NCBI RefSeq assembly: GCF_014384895.1 | Contig: NZ_JACRSQ010000008.1 | Location: forward strand, 62,001 to 126,000 | Origin: Bianquea renquensis | GTDB taxonomy: Bacteria > Bacillota > Clostridia > Lachnospirales > Bianqueaceae | Reading direction: 5' to 3' | Length of the DNA: 64,000 bases | Shown: positions 43,213 to 50,932 of the stretch, one piece after another | How positions within the stretch are numbered: position 1 is the first letter of the stretch | Layout of the letters: the number at the start of each line of letters is the position of its first letter | Notes under the pieces: generated by a model | What the model was told of the DNA's origin: nothing | Databases searched by the model: none | Seen by the model: the letters and a program-made list of their open reading frames with translations, nothing else | Position numbers and translations under genes: made by a program

Positions 43213-44016
43213 ATGGAGCGAGTCATAGGGTTTATCGGTGCGGGCAATATGGGAGGAGCTCTCCTCGGAGGATTGGCAAGGGAAGGGTTGCAGAATACAG
43301 TGCTAGTGTTTGACGTATCAGAGCAGGCCTTAGCCAATGCGGTTAGCTTGGGCGCGGAAGGGGCATCTTCGGCGGCGGAGGTTGCGATGAAAGCGGATAT
43401 CATCGTCCTTGCGGTCAAGCCGCAGTTTTATCCGGATGTTCTGCCGCAGGTACAGGGGAATCTGCGCAAAACGGCGATGGTGATCAGTCTGGCTCCAGGA
43501 TACGATATCGCGGCGTTGAAGAAGGTGCTGGGACAGGAGCAAAGAATCGTGCGTGCCATGCCCAATACACCGGCTTTGCTGGGCGAGGGAATGACCTCGG
43601 TAGCTTTTTCAGAGGATTCCTATGAGGTGGAAGAGAAGGAGGCAGTTCTCCAAATATTCCGGAAGGCGGGTAAGGCTGTGGAGATACGGGAGGCATTGAT
43701 GGACGCCGCGATGGCAGCGGCAAGCTGTTCGCCTGCCTTTGCGTATCTGTTCATAGAGGCGCTGGGAGATGCGGCGACCGCCATGGGAGTGCCGAGGGCA
43801 CTCTCCTATGAGATGGCGGCACAATCCCTGTTGGGAGCAGCTAAGATGGTCCTGGAGACGGGAAAGCATCCAGGGGAGTTAAAGGACATGGTGTGCTCAC
43901 CGGGAGGAACGACGATCCAGGGGGTGATCGCGCTGGAAAAGGCCGGCTTTCGTGCAGCCGTCATGGAGGCGGCGAAAGCAACCTTGGATCGCGCTCAGGA
44001 GATGAAACAATCATAA
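43213..44016 (+). CDS. proC: Pyrroline-5-carboxylate reductase
   Basis: The last step of proline synthesis, NAD(P)H-dependent. 267 residues with the N-terminal Rossmann motif GFIGAGNMGGAL, MPNTPALLGEGMT in the middle and the C-terminal signature MVCSPGGTTIQGVIALEK. GGGAGG lies upstream of ATG 43213. It follows purB by 24 bp, so the two may be co-transcribed. Confidence 0.96.
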   Translation: MERVIGFIGAGNMGGALLGGLAREGLQNTVLVFDVSEQALANAVSLGAEGASSAAEVAMKADIIVLAVKPQFYPDVLPQVQGNLRKTAMVISLAPGYDIAALKKVLGQEQRIVRAMPNTPALLGEGMTSVAFSEDSYEVEEKEAVLQIFRKAGKAVEIREALMDAAMAAASCSPAFAYLFIEALGDAATAMGVPRALSYEMAAQSLLGAAKMVLETGKHPGELKDMVCSPGGTTIQGVIALEKAGFRAAVMEAAKATLDRAQEMKQS

Positions 44017-44035
44017 GGTGAAGTATCAAGTAGGC

Positions 44036-44059
44036 GCCGCTGAAGCGGCAGGATGGAGG
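44036..44059 (+). promoter_or_regulatory. Hairpin-ATGGAGG leader of the Nudix gene
   Basis: GCCGC-TGAA-GCGGC hairpin (44036-44049), three bases, ATGGAGG (44053-44059), then ATG 44065. Confidence 0.7.
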
Positions 44060-44064
44060 TAGAA

Positions 44065-44592
44065 ATGGAGTTTGAGACGATCACCAGCGAATCGATGTTT
44101 CAGGGCAAAATATTAGATGTATATAAAGATACGATCCGCTTTGCCAACGGGCACGAGGCCGTGCGAGAGATCATTCGGCACCGCGGAGCTGCCGCAGTGG
44201 TACCGCTTACGGAAAATGGAGAAGTGATTCTCGTGGAACAATTCCGTTACGCTGTGCAGAAAGATACTCTCGAGATTCCGGCGGGACTTATAGAGACAGG
44301 CGAGGAGCCTTTAACCTGTGCAAAGCGGGAATTAGAGGAGGAAACAGGGTACCGCGCAGGCGAGGTGGAATTTCTATTCGACTTCTATTCCTCCCCAGGA
44401 TACTGTACAGAAAAGATCTCAATTTATCTTGCTAAGAATTTGATTCCTTCCCAGCAGCATTTGGATGATGACGAATTTGTGACGATTCAAAGCTATCCGC
44501 TGGAGGATGCCATCGAGATGATTCGGGAAGGAAAGATCACGGACGGGAAAACCATAGCTGCGCTTATGGCGGTGTACGCCACAGAGAAGTAA
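44065..44592 (+). CDS. nudF: Nudix hydrolase, ADP-ribose pyrophosphatase type
   Basis: A 175-residue enzyme with a complete Nudix box GLIETGEEPLTCAKRELEEETGY (two fragments: GLIETGEE and RELEEETG) and the typical upstream strand VVPLTENGEVILVEQFRY. Members hydrolyse ADP-ribose to AMP and ribose phosphate. ATG 44065 is chosen because GGAGG lies 5 nt upstream; ATG 44053 is part of it. A terminator-like hairpin that also touches spoIIM follows. Confidence 0.9.
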   Translation: MEFETITSESMFQGKILDVYKDTIRFANGHEAVREIIRHRGAAAVVPLTENGEVILVEQFRYAVQKDTLEIPAGLIETGEEPLTCAKRELEEETGYRAGEVEFLFDFYSSPGYCTEKISIYLAKNLIPSQQHLDDDEFVTIQSYPLEDAIEMIREGKITDGKTIAALMAVYATEK

Positions 44593-44614
44593 AGAATCAG
44601 TCCATTGTATCCAT

Positions 44615-44680
44615 GCATAAATCGTAAACTCCCTTCATATTCTGTAGTACTGAAAGACAATACAGAGGAGGGAGTTTTTT
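44615..44680 (+). promoter_or_regulatory. Sigma-E-like promoter overlapping a terminator hairpin that hides the spoIIM Shine-Dalgarno
   Basis: A sigma-E-like -35, GCATAAA (44615-44621), and -10, CATATTCT (44636-44643), are 14 bp apart, within the known range. A hairpin, AAACTCCC (44626-44633) with GGGAGTTT (44670-44677) plus inner TCTGTA / TACAGA (44641-44646, 44661-44666), ends in a T run and covers the spoIIM Shine-Dalgarno GGAGGGAG. RNA starting from the sigma-E site (about 44650) lacks both 5' arms, leaving the site free. Read-through RNA would fold and terminate. Confidence 0.7.
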
Positions 44681-44681
44681 C

Positions 44682-45332
44682 ATGGAAATTACATCAGGAG
44701 CCTATCGCAATCAACTTCCGAAGAGACGGTATCACAGTGGACGGTATAAAAAGAGTCGGGGATCCTCGGGCCGGGAAAAAAGTGCGGCCATGCGCAGCAG
44801 CTTCTATTTACTCATCCTCTGGGCCGCTGGCGCGCTTGTAGGCGTACTGTTTGCTTCCGCGCTGGGGGAGGAGAGCAGGGAAAGCCTCAACTCTTTTATT
44901 CAGATTGGGGCACAGAACATGGCTTCCGGCCAGGTTCAGGGGTTTAGCTATTTCCTAAATCGGACATGGTCATATGGTAAATATATGGTTGTGCTATGGG
45001 CATGTGGTTTTATCCCTTATGGATGGATCGGTGTCCTGCTTCTCATAGCGGGACGAGGCTTTTTCTATGGATTTGCACAGGCGGTTCTCATTCTTGGGTA
45101 TGGCGCCAAAGGAATCGGAATGGGACTTATGGGTTACTTCCCGCACAATCTGCTGCTACTGCCCATGATTCTATTTGTGGGGCAGCTTGTGATGCAGGCT
45201 GTGTGGAAGGGAAAAAGCCGGTATTATTTCATCGTGCTAGGAATTGGACTTCTGGCCGCTGTCTGCGCAGCTGCCATTGAGGCCTATCTGACGCCTGTTT
45301 TGCTGCAATGGATGATGAAAGGTTGGACATAA
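44682..45332 (+). CDS. spoIIM: Stage II sporulation protein M
   Basis: A 216-residue membrane protein with five or six helices, part of the DMP peptidoglycan machinery that drives engulfment of the forespore with SpoIID and SpoIIP. Family features are the first helix LLILWAAGALVGVLFASAL and the segment GLMGYFPHNLLLLPMI. Start ATG 44682, about 10 nt after GGAGG. In Bacillus the gene is sigma-E dependent, which agrees with the promoter-like sequence upstream. Confidence 0.93.
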   Translation: MEITSGAYRNQLPKRRYHSGRYKKSRGSSGREKSAAMRSSFYLLILWAAGALVGVLFASALGEESRESLNSFIQIGAQNMASGQVQGFSYFLNRTWSYGKYMVVLWACGFIPYGWIGVLLLIAGRGFFYGFAQAVLILGYGAKGIGMGLMGYFPHNLLLLPMILFVGQLVMQAVWKGKSRYYFIVLGIGLLAAVCAAAIEAYLTPVLLQWMMKGWT

Positions 45333-45345
45333 AAGGAGGAGTTCT

Positions 45346-45624
45346 ATGGGGAAGAAACAAGAAAAAATACTGGATCGACTCCATCTTCCCCGAGAGGTAT
45401 TTTTGAATATCCCCTTGCTGGAAATGGAGGGCCTTGGTAGGCTTCGCCTGGAGAATTATAAGAGTATATTGGAGTTTACCAGTACTTGTCTGCGAGTCCA
45501 GACAGAACAAGGCGTTTTCTGCTTTCAGGGATTCAACATTTTCATCCGATATGTCAACAGCCAAGAGATTTTTATAGAGGGAACAATTCGTTCCATATGC
45601 ATTGAGGAGGAAGCACACGAGTAG
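45346..45624 (+). CDS. yqfC: YqfC/YabP family sporulation protein
   Basis: A 92-residue protein of the YabP/YqfC family, with DRLHLPREVFLNIPLLEMEG and INSQEIFIEGTI-like features (here VNSQEIFIEG). In Bacillus the gene is expressed in the mother cell under sigma-E. AAAGGAGG lies upstream of ATG 45346. It sits before yqfD as in most spore formers. Confidence 0.9.
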   Translation: MGKKQEKILDRLHLPREVFLNIPLLEMEGLGRLRLENYKSILEFTSTCLRVQTEQGVFCFQGFNIFIRYVNSQEIFIEGTIRSICIEEEAHE

Positions 45625-45636
45625 TCATGCTTCCTG

Positions 45637-45663
45637 GCCGGTCCGATAACGGCGGAATGGAGG
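45637..45663 (+). promoter_or_regulatory. Hairpin-ATGGAGG leader of yqfD
   Basis: GCCG / CGGC stem (45637-45640, 45650-45653) with a 9-nt loop, three bases, ATGGAGG (45657-45663), then ATG 45669. The loop is longer than in the other four examples. Confidence 0.5.
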
Positions 45664-45668
45664 GCACT

Positions 45669-46922
45669 ATGAAGGGAAAAACCGGGCGCTACCTGCGAGG
45701 ATCGGTCCGTATCCGGGTCAAGGGCCTTTATTTGTCACGCTTTCTCAACCTGATTACACAGAAAGGCATTGAATACTGGGACGTCTGCCAAACAGGGGGC
45801 TATCTGGAGGTCAGTTTTGCGGCGAAGGCATTTAAAGATGTGGCATACTGTGCCAAAAAATCGGGAAATCGGATCAAGGTGTTGGACAAAAAAGGGGTTC
45901 CGTTTCTCATGTTTCGGTATCGCAAGCGCAAACTATTTTGCATTGGCATTCTCGCTGCTCTGGCCATCATAATGGTCCTCTCCAATTTCCTCTGGACCAT
46001 TACCATTGATGGAAATACGACTCTGACTAAATTGGAAGTGCTGGAAAGATTGGAATCCTTCGGGGTTCGAGAGGGCATGTGGAAATGGTCCTTGAACTGT
46101 TATCAGGTCAAAGAGAAGATGCTGACGAAATACTCCGACCTGGGCTGGCTCTCGCTGACCATCCGGGGAAGCACATTGGAGGTGCGGCTGTCGGAAGCGG
46201 TTGAGACGCCGGATATAGTCCAGAAGGGAGAGCCGAAGGACCTGGTGTCGGATCGGACGTGCATCATCTATAGCATTGTGACAAGAAGTGGAGTTCCCAA
46301 AGTAAAAAAAGGGGACGTGGTGCAGGAGGGCGATCTATTGATCGCAGGGACACAGGAGATTGTAGGCGATGACGGGTCCGTGACGGCATATGACTATGTG
46401 GAAGCGGATGGGGACGTATTGGGAAAATGTCAGTACGAGCTGGAGAGCTCAGTGGCAAGGGATTACATCCAGAGGCAGTATTATGAAAAAGAGAAAACAG
46501 GACTCTACATAGCGTCAAACGCCAAACGAACCATGATCTTTAAGCCCATCAAAAATTTCACCTATTATGATACGGTGGAAGAAGAGCTCTTCGCCGGAGC
46601 GACGGACTTTCTTTCGAAGCTCCCCTTTGTGCCTGATTTTTCTATTTGGAAGCGGACGTACCTCGGGTATGAGCCGAGCCGCGCGCAGTATTCCGACGAA
46701 GAGATGCAGAGCATCCTAGAAGAAGATTTGGCGAGACAGGAGACCGCGCTGTTGCATAACAAAAATTCTGTCATTCTGGATCGGCAGGTGGAGATGGCTC
46801 CCACCCAGGAGGGGATGCGAGGCGTACTGCGGCTGACGGTCATGGAAAAAATAGGGAAGGAACAGCCCGTCGAGAGAATGCCAGATCCAGTCCCACCTCA
46901 GGACGAGTCAGGGCAACCCTGA
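45669..46922 (+). CDS. yqfD: YqfD sporulation protein
   Basis: A 417-residue membrane protein of the YqfD family. A soluble N-terminal domain (about 1-85) is followed by one transmembrane helix (about 92-113, IGILAALAIIMVLSNFLW) and an extracytoplasmic region with the VPKVKKGDVVQEGDLLIAG turn. It is mother-cell expressed in Bacillus. The stop codon at 46920-46922 directly abuts a TnpV gene remnant, so its extreme C-terminus (a Pro/Glu-rich tail) may have been altered by an insertion. Confidence 0.92.
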   Translation: MKGKTGRYLRGSVRIRVKGLYLSRFLNLITQKGIEYWDVCQTGGYLEVSFAAKAFKDVAYCAKKSGNRIKVLDKKGVPFLMFRYRKRKLFCIGILAALAIIMVLSNFLWTITIDGNTTLTKLEVLERLESFGVREGMWKWSLNCYQVKEKMLTKYSDLGWLSLTIRGSTLEVRLSEAVETPDIVQKGEPKDLVSDRTCIIYSIVTRSGVPKVKKGDVVQEGDLLIAGTQEIVGDDGSVTAYDYVEADGDVLGKCQYELESSVARDYIQRQYYEKEKTGLYIASNAKRTMIFKPIKNFTYYDTVEEELFAGATDFLSKLPFVPDFSIWKRTYLGYEPSRAQYSDEEMQSILEEDLARQETALLHNKNSVILDRQVEMAPTQEGMRGVLRLTVMEKIGKEQPVERMPDPVPPQDESGQP

Positions 46923-47077
46923 CATCCCCAATCTTGAATTACCACCGTCACCGAATTATCGAATCGGCTATGGCAAAGCAGGAAGGTGTAACCGAAGCCT
47001 TGAATGCCACAGATCAGATGGAATGGGTATGCCGGAAAAACAGCATCCACAGCCGTGCAGAAGTTATATATGCTTAA
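46922..47077 (+). pseudogene. 3' remnant of a TnpV-like transposon gene
   Basis: An open frame without a start ends at TAA 47075-47077. Its last part (AMAKQEGVTEALNATDQMEWV ... HSRAEVIYA, from about 46967) matches, from memory, the C-terminus of TnpV proteins found in Clostridial integrative elements. The rest of the gene is absent. It lies right behind yqfD, inside what is elsewhere the yqfD-phoH junction. Confidence 0.55.
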
Positions 47078-47083
47078 TGGAAA

Positions 47084-47126
47084 ATGCCCGTTATCGGCTT
47101 TATGACTGATAACGGGCATAAACTTT
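47084..47126 (+). terminator. Terminator after the TnpV remnant
   Basis: A 12-bp perfect stem ATGCCCGTTATC / GATAACGGGCAT (47084-47095, 47108-47119) with a 12-nt loop, followed by AAACTTTT. Probably the original end of the transposon transcript, now ending yqfD transcription. Confidence 0.75.
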
Positions 47127-47216
47127 TCCCACTTCAAAGGCTGCTTATTAACGGCTGTTTATCTTCCAATACCCTTTTCTGTCAGAGCCGATGCGTTCGA
47201 TAAAGCCTGCCAAATG

Positions 47217-47489
47217 TCACCTCCAATCCTCAATACCGTACTTTTCCATCAGCTTCTTTGCATAGTCAATGCCGGTTTCTGTAATATAAACGGACTTTGT
47301 TCGAGAAGGGTGGCTGCCTTGCCTGATATAGTCCTCATCATCTAAGCCGTTCAAAATATCAAAATTGTACCCTTTCCAAGCGTAAAAATCCTCCCCGTTG
47401 AAAAATCTATCCTTTTCCGAAAAACGGGACAGGTACATCAGCATCATCGTCAGCTCTTTCATCGCTTCATCAGCTTTTATTTTATCCAT
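47217..47489 (-). CDS. DUF6429-type small protein
   Basis: A 90-residue protein with the pattern MMLMYLSRF, AWKGYNFDILNGLDDEDYI, TKSVYITETGIDYAKKLME, which I recall as the DUF6429 family, often found near transposons. It resembles a small winged helix. AGAGAGGAC lies upstream of the ATG at 47489. Opposite in strand to its neighbours and beside a TnpV remnant, it appears to be part of a mobile-element scar. Function unknown. Confidence 0.75.
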   Translation of the reverse strand: MDKIKADEAMKELTMMLMYLSRFSEKDRFFNGEDFYAWKGYNFDILNGLDDEDYIRQGSHPSRTKSVYITETGIDYAKKLMEKYGIEDWR

Positions 47490-47530
47490 CGCTTTGTGTC
47501 CTCTCTATGTATTGTAACCTATTGTAACTC

Positions 47531-47549
47531 ATATACTTCACAAGTATAT
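47531..47549. promoter_or_regulatory. Small palindrome upstream of the DUF6429-type gene
   Basis: ATATACTT-CAC-AAGTATAT inverted repeat, 42 bp before the minus-strand start, next to a double ATTGTAAC motif (47513-47529). Candidate operator. The rest of 47550-47657 shows nothing recognisable. Confidence 0.45.
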
Positions 47550-47657
47550 TACTATTATCCTACGTTTCTTCTTGATTTGCAATATCCACACCGTTTTCCG
47601 GGTTGCCCCTTTTTTGTACCTGTTAAGAAAAAATAATAAATTTCTTGCAAGTTGCTC

Positions 47658-47686
47658 TTTAGAATTTTCGGAGGATATGCTACAAT
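47658..47686 (+). promoter_or_regulatory. Promoter of phoH
   Basis: TTTAGA (47658-47663), a 17-bp spacer and an extended -10, TGCTACAAT (-10 hexamer 47681-47686), giving a leader of about 140 nt before phoH. Confidence 0.6.
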
Positions 47687-47829
47687 AGAAAAAGAGTTTC
47701 CAGAAATACTGCCTGAGCTGATTGAAACCGTGAGAATTCGTTAATCATAGAGAGAAAGAGGGAGCAGATGTGACGTCATTCATAATATTGACAGAGGCCA
47801 GAGGATAGTGACGATAGTAGGAGGATTCT

Positions 47830-48831
47830 ATGGAGAATGAACAATATGTCAAAATCCCTGGGGATTATGTGGGAAATGTCTTCGGGAGCTTTGATGAGAA
47901 TATAAAAGCCTTAGAAAAAAAGTTTGCTGTGAGCGTCATCAATCGCGGCGACGACATAATCGTGGCAGGCGAGCCAGAGGCAGTTGCAAAGGCGTCCGAG
48001 GTGCTGCAAAAGCTGACGGAGATTGCGGCCGGCGGGGAAGTGATCTCGCTGCAACATGTGAATTACTTATCGTCCCTATCGGACGAAGAGGCGAAGATCG
48101 ATGTGACAGAGCTCATGAGCGACGTGGTGTGCTTCACAAGGCAGGGGAAGCCCATCCGCCCCAAAACTCTGGGTCAAAAGCGGTATGTGGATCTCATCCG
48201 GAAGGACATGCTCACCTTCGGCGTTGGCCCTGCCGGTACAGGAAAAACATACTTAGCCATGGCTATGGCGATACAAGCCTTTAAGAGTGGGGAGATAAAC
48301 CGCATTATTCTGACGCGCCCGGCCATCGAAGCGGGGGAACGCCTCGGGTTTCTGCCGGGAGATCTGCAAAGCAAGATCGATCCCTATCTCCGGCCGCTAT
48401 ACGACGCTCTGTATGAGATCATGGGGGCGGAGAGCTTTGCCAAAAATATGGAGAAGGGAGCCATTGAGGTAGCCCCCCTGGCCTACATGCGAGGCCGCAC
48501 CCTTGACAATTCCTTTATCGTGCTGGACGAAGCGCAGAATACAACTCAGGCGCAGATGAAGATGTTTCTGACCCGCCTCGGATTCAATTCCAAAGCGGTC
48601 ATTACAGGGGACATGACGCAGATCGATCTGCCAGATGGCCAAAAGTCAGGTTTAAAGCAAGCGGTCCATATCCTTCGGGATGTGGAAGGGATCGGGATCA
48701 TCCGTCTCAACAACAAAGACGTCGTCCGGCATCCGCTTGTCCAGCGGATCGTGGAAGCCTATGAAAAATATGACACACAGGCGAAGGAAGCGGTGGCCAG
48801 CGTGATTCCTTCAGAGAGGAGGAAGCGATGA
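47830..48831 (+). CDS. phoH: PhoH family ATPase
   Basis: A 333-residue protein with an N-terminal KH-like region (about 1-100) and a PhoH NTPase domain: Walker A GVGPAGTGKTYLA, TRPAIEAGERLGFLPGD, Walker B SFIVLDEAQNTT. Linked to RNA metabolism and ribosome work with YbeY. AGGAGG lies before ATG 47830. It overlaps ybeY by four bases (ATGA). Confidence 0.95.
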   Translation: MENEQYVKIPGDYVGNVFGSFDENIKALEKKFAVSVINRGDDIIVAGEPEAVAKASEVLQKLTEIAAGGEVISLQHVNYLSSLSDEEAKIDVTELMSDVVCFTRQGKPIRPKTLGQKRYVDLIRKDMLTFGVGPAGTGKTYLAMAMAIQAFKSGEINRIILTRPAIEAGERLGFLPGDLQSKIDPYLRPLYDALYEIMGAESFAKNMEKGAIEVAPLAYMRGRTLDNSFIVLDEAQNTTQAQMKMFLTRLGFNSKAVITGDMTQIDLPDGQKSGLKQAVHILRDVEGIGIIRLNNKDVVRHPLVQRIVEAYEKYDTQAKEAVASVIPSERRKR

Positions 48832-49328
48832 CGCTGTCCGTAAATTGGGAAAACGGTGAGGGCGCGGAGGATCAGCCATTGTGGGAATCGCGATTTAGGG
48901 AGGCGGTCCAGGCGGTATTGAAGGAGGAGGGACTTCTGGATATACCCGTGGAAGTAAGCCTGAGCGTCGTTGGACGGGAGGAGATCCATCGATTGAATCG
49001 CGAATTTCGGCAGGTTGACCGCCCGACAGATGTTTTATCCTTTCCGCTCCTTGATTTTCAGTCCAGCACTGTGCGGGATACGGTGGAGAACGGTGAAGTC
49101 AATCCGGAAAGCCAGGAGGTCTGTCTCGGGGATATCGTCATTTGTCAGGAGATTGCAGAGGAGCAGGCGAGAGAGTATGGGCACAGCCTGCGCAGAGAGA
49201 TGAGTTTTTTGACCATTCACAGTATGCTCCATCTGCTGGGATATGATCATATGGAACCGGAAGAGGAAGCCGAGATGTGCCGAAAACAAGAGATGATTTT
49301 GCAGTCTTTGGGGATCGGCCGTGAATAA
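48828..49328 (+). CDS. ybeY: YbeY, endoribonuclease/rRNA maturation factor
   Basis: A 166-residue metal-dependent RNase. The zinc triad is in HSMLHLLGYDH (usual form HGxLHLxGYDH, with Ser here for Gly), preceded by RPTDVLSFPL and LGDIVIC. It acts in 16S rRNA 3' processing and ribosome quality control. Translationally coupled to phoH. Confidence 0.95.
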   Translation: MTLSVNWENGEGAEDQPLWESRFREAVQAVLKEEGLLDIPVEVSLSVVGREEIHRLNREFRQVDRPTDVLSFPLLDFQSSTVRDTVENGEVNPESQEVCLGDIVICQEIAEEQAREYGHSLRREMSFLTIHSMLHLLGYDHMEPEEEAEMCRKQEMILQSLGIGRE

Positions 49329-49341
49329 TGGAGGGATCGTC

Positions 49342-50499
49342 ATGAAACAAAAGGTGTTGCACAGCGCCGCTGTCCTGTTGCTGACCCTGTGCGTTGTGGT
49401 GGGGGGCTGTCAGTCCCGCCAGGAATCATCTGAGGATACGGCCGCTTCGACCGTGCAGGACAGCGTGGAGAGCAGTGTGCCGGAGGAATCTAGCGATTTG
49501 CTGCCCGAGTCGGAGCCGGAACCGGACTCTTCCGAGGAGGAGAGCAGCGAGGTGGAGCCTGTGATACCGGAAGGCTATGTGTACAGCCAATATACAGGCC
49601 TGCCCATTCCAGAGGAGACGGCGCGCCGGAAGCCTGTGGCCATCTCCATCAACAATCATCGCAAGGCCTCGCCACAGAGTGGCTTGCTGTATGCAGATAT
49701 CATATACGAGGCGCCCGTTGAGGGGAATATGACTCGCTTTGTCGCTGTCTTCCAGGATTATGATCAGGTGGAAAAAATCGGTCCCGTCCGCAGCGCAAGG
49801 CGCTATTTCATTGATTTCGCCTTGGATCAGAGCGCGGTGTTGATTCATTTCGGGGAGGATACCAGCATCTCTAAGGTGTACAGTCAGGTGGGCTGCCCCC
49901 ACATAAATGGCATCTCGTCCCTGGAAGAGGTGATGACATGGCGCAGCAAGGACCGAAAAGCACCTCACAATGTGTACACCAGCGGGGAGCGGCTGCTGGA
50001 AGCCATGGAGAGGGCAAAGATTGCCACGGAGCTTGAATCGGAAGTCGCGCCAGTGTTTTCCTTCCTGAAAGAGGAGGAGACGCCTTCCAGTGGGGAGCCG
50101 GTACAACATGTAGCGATCCCGTATCTTGTGTACAAGGATTACAATCAGACTGCGGAGTTTTTCTATGAGGCGGAGACGAAATCCTACGGCAGAGTTCAGT
50201 TTGATGAGCCTCAGACGGATTTGGAGACGGGAGAGCAGTTAAAATTCAAAAATGTCCTGATTCAGATAGCCGACGTCCATGAGAGAGGCGACGAGGCTGG
50301 GCACAAGGATATGGTATCCATCGGTGAGGGAAAGGGATATTATCTGACCAACGGCATTTGCCAACCGGTCACATGGAAAAAAGCGGATCAACAGACGCCA
50401 ACTCACTGGTATGATGCGGAAGGTGAAGAGTTGTCGCTCAATCCGGGAAAAACTTGGATCAATGTCGTATCCCTGAGTCAGGAGATAACCTTGGAGTGA
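49342..50499 (+). CDS. DUF3048 (YerB-like) lipoprotein
   Basis: A 385-residue exported protein with lipobox VVGGC and a Ser/Glu/Pro-rich linker to about residue 75. The two-part DUF3048 region follows, with PVAISINNHRKASPQSGLLYADIIYEAPVEG (several fragments), GPVRSARRYFIDFA, HFGEDTS and a C-terminal TWINVV. ATG 49342 has GGAGGG 8 nt upstream; GTG 49321 overlaps ybeY. The cellular role of the family is poorly known; an envelope function is implied by the signal. Confidence 0.88.
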   Translation: MKQKVLHSAAVLLLTLCVVVGGCQSRQESSEDTAASTVQDSVESSVPEESSDLLPESEPEPDSSEEESSEVEPVIPEGYVYSQYTGLPIPEETARRKPVAISINNHRKASPQSGLLYADIIYEAPVEGNMTRFVAVFQDYDQVEKIGPVRSARRYFIDFALDQSAVLIHFGEDTSISKVYSQVGCPHINGISSLEEVMTWRSKDRKAPHNVYTSGERLLEAMERAKIATELESEVAPVFSFLKEEETPSSGEPVQHVAIPYLVYKDYNQTAEFFYEAETKSYGRVQFDEPQTDLETGEQLKFKNVLIQIADVHERGDEAGHKDMVSIGEGKGYYLTNGICQPVTWKKADQQTPTHWYDAEGEELSLNPGKTWINVVSLSQEITLE

Positions 50500-50504
50500 T
50501 AGGC

Positions 50505-50903
50505 GTGAAGAACGAGGAATTGCTGGCAGCCGCCCGCGCGGCCATGGAGCATTCTTACAGCCCGTATTCAGGATTTCGAGTCGGAGCGGCCGTTTTGGCC
50601 CAGTCCGGCCGTATCTATTCCGGTTGCAATATCGAGAACGCTTCCTACGGGGCCACAATCTGCGCGGAGCGCTGCGCTATTTTCTCCGGCATTGCACAGG
50701 GAGAGCGCCGGTTCATCAAGTTGGCGGTGGTGAGTTCCGGCGACGGCTACCCGTGGCCTTGTGGAATCTGTAGACAGGTGATGCTGGAGTTTATGCCGCC
50801 TGAGGGCAGCATACTGTTAGAGGATAAAGGCAAAATTCTAGAGCTGGCGCTTGATGAGTTAATGCCCCATGGATTTACGAAAGAAGCTTTGTCCTCCGAG
50901 TGA
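50505..50903 (+). CDS. cdd: Cytidine deaminase
   Basis: A 132-residue zinc enzyme of pyrimidine salvage. Motifs: SYSPYSGFRVGAAV, GCNIENASYG, the catalytic CAERCAI and the zinc cysteines in PWPCGICRQVMLEF. The start is GTG 50505, with GGAG 7 nt upstream at the end of the previous gene. The last bases overlap a possible upstream start of the flippase gene. Confidence 0.95.
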   Translation: MKNEELLAAARAAMEHSYSPYSGFRVGAAVLAQSGRIYSGCNIENASYGATICAERCAIFSGIAQGERRFIKLAVVSSGDGYPWPCGICRQVMLEFMPPEGSILLEDKGKILELALDELMPHGFTKEALSSE

Positions 50904-50932
50904 GAGGGCGGGCGAGAGAAAGTAGGAATGGT

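Noticed and set aside
46264..46518. Minus-strand open frame inside yqfD
   Set aside because: Shadow of the strongly coding plus-strand frame; no Shine-Dalgarno and no family resemblance.
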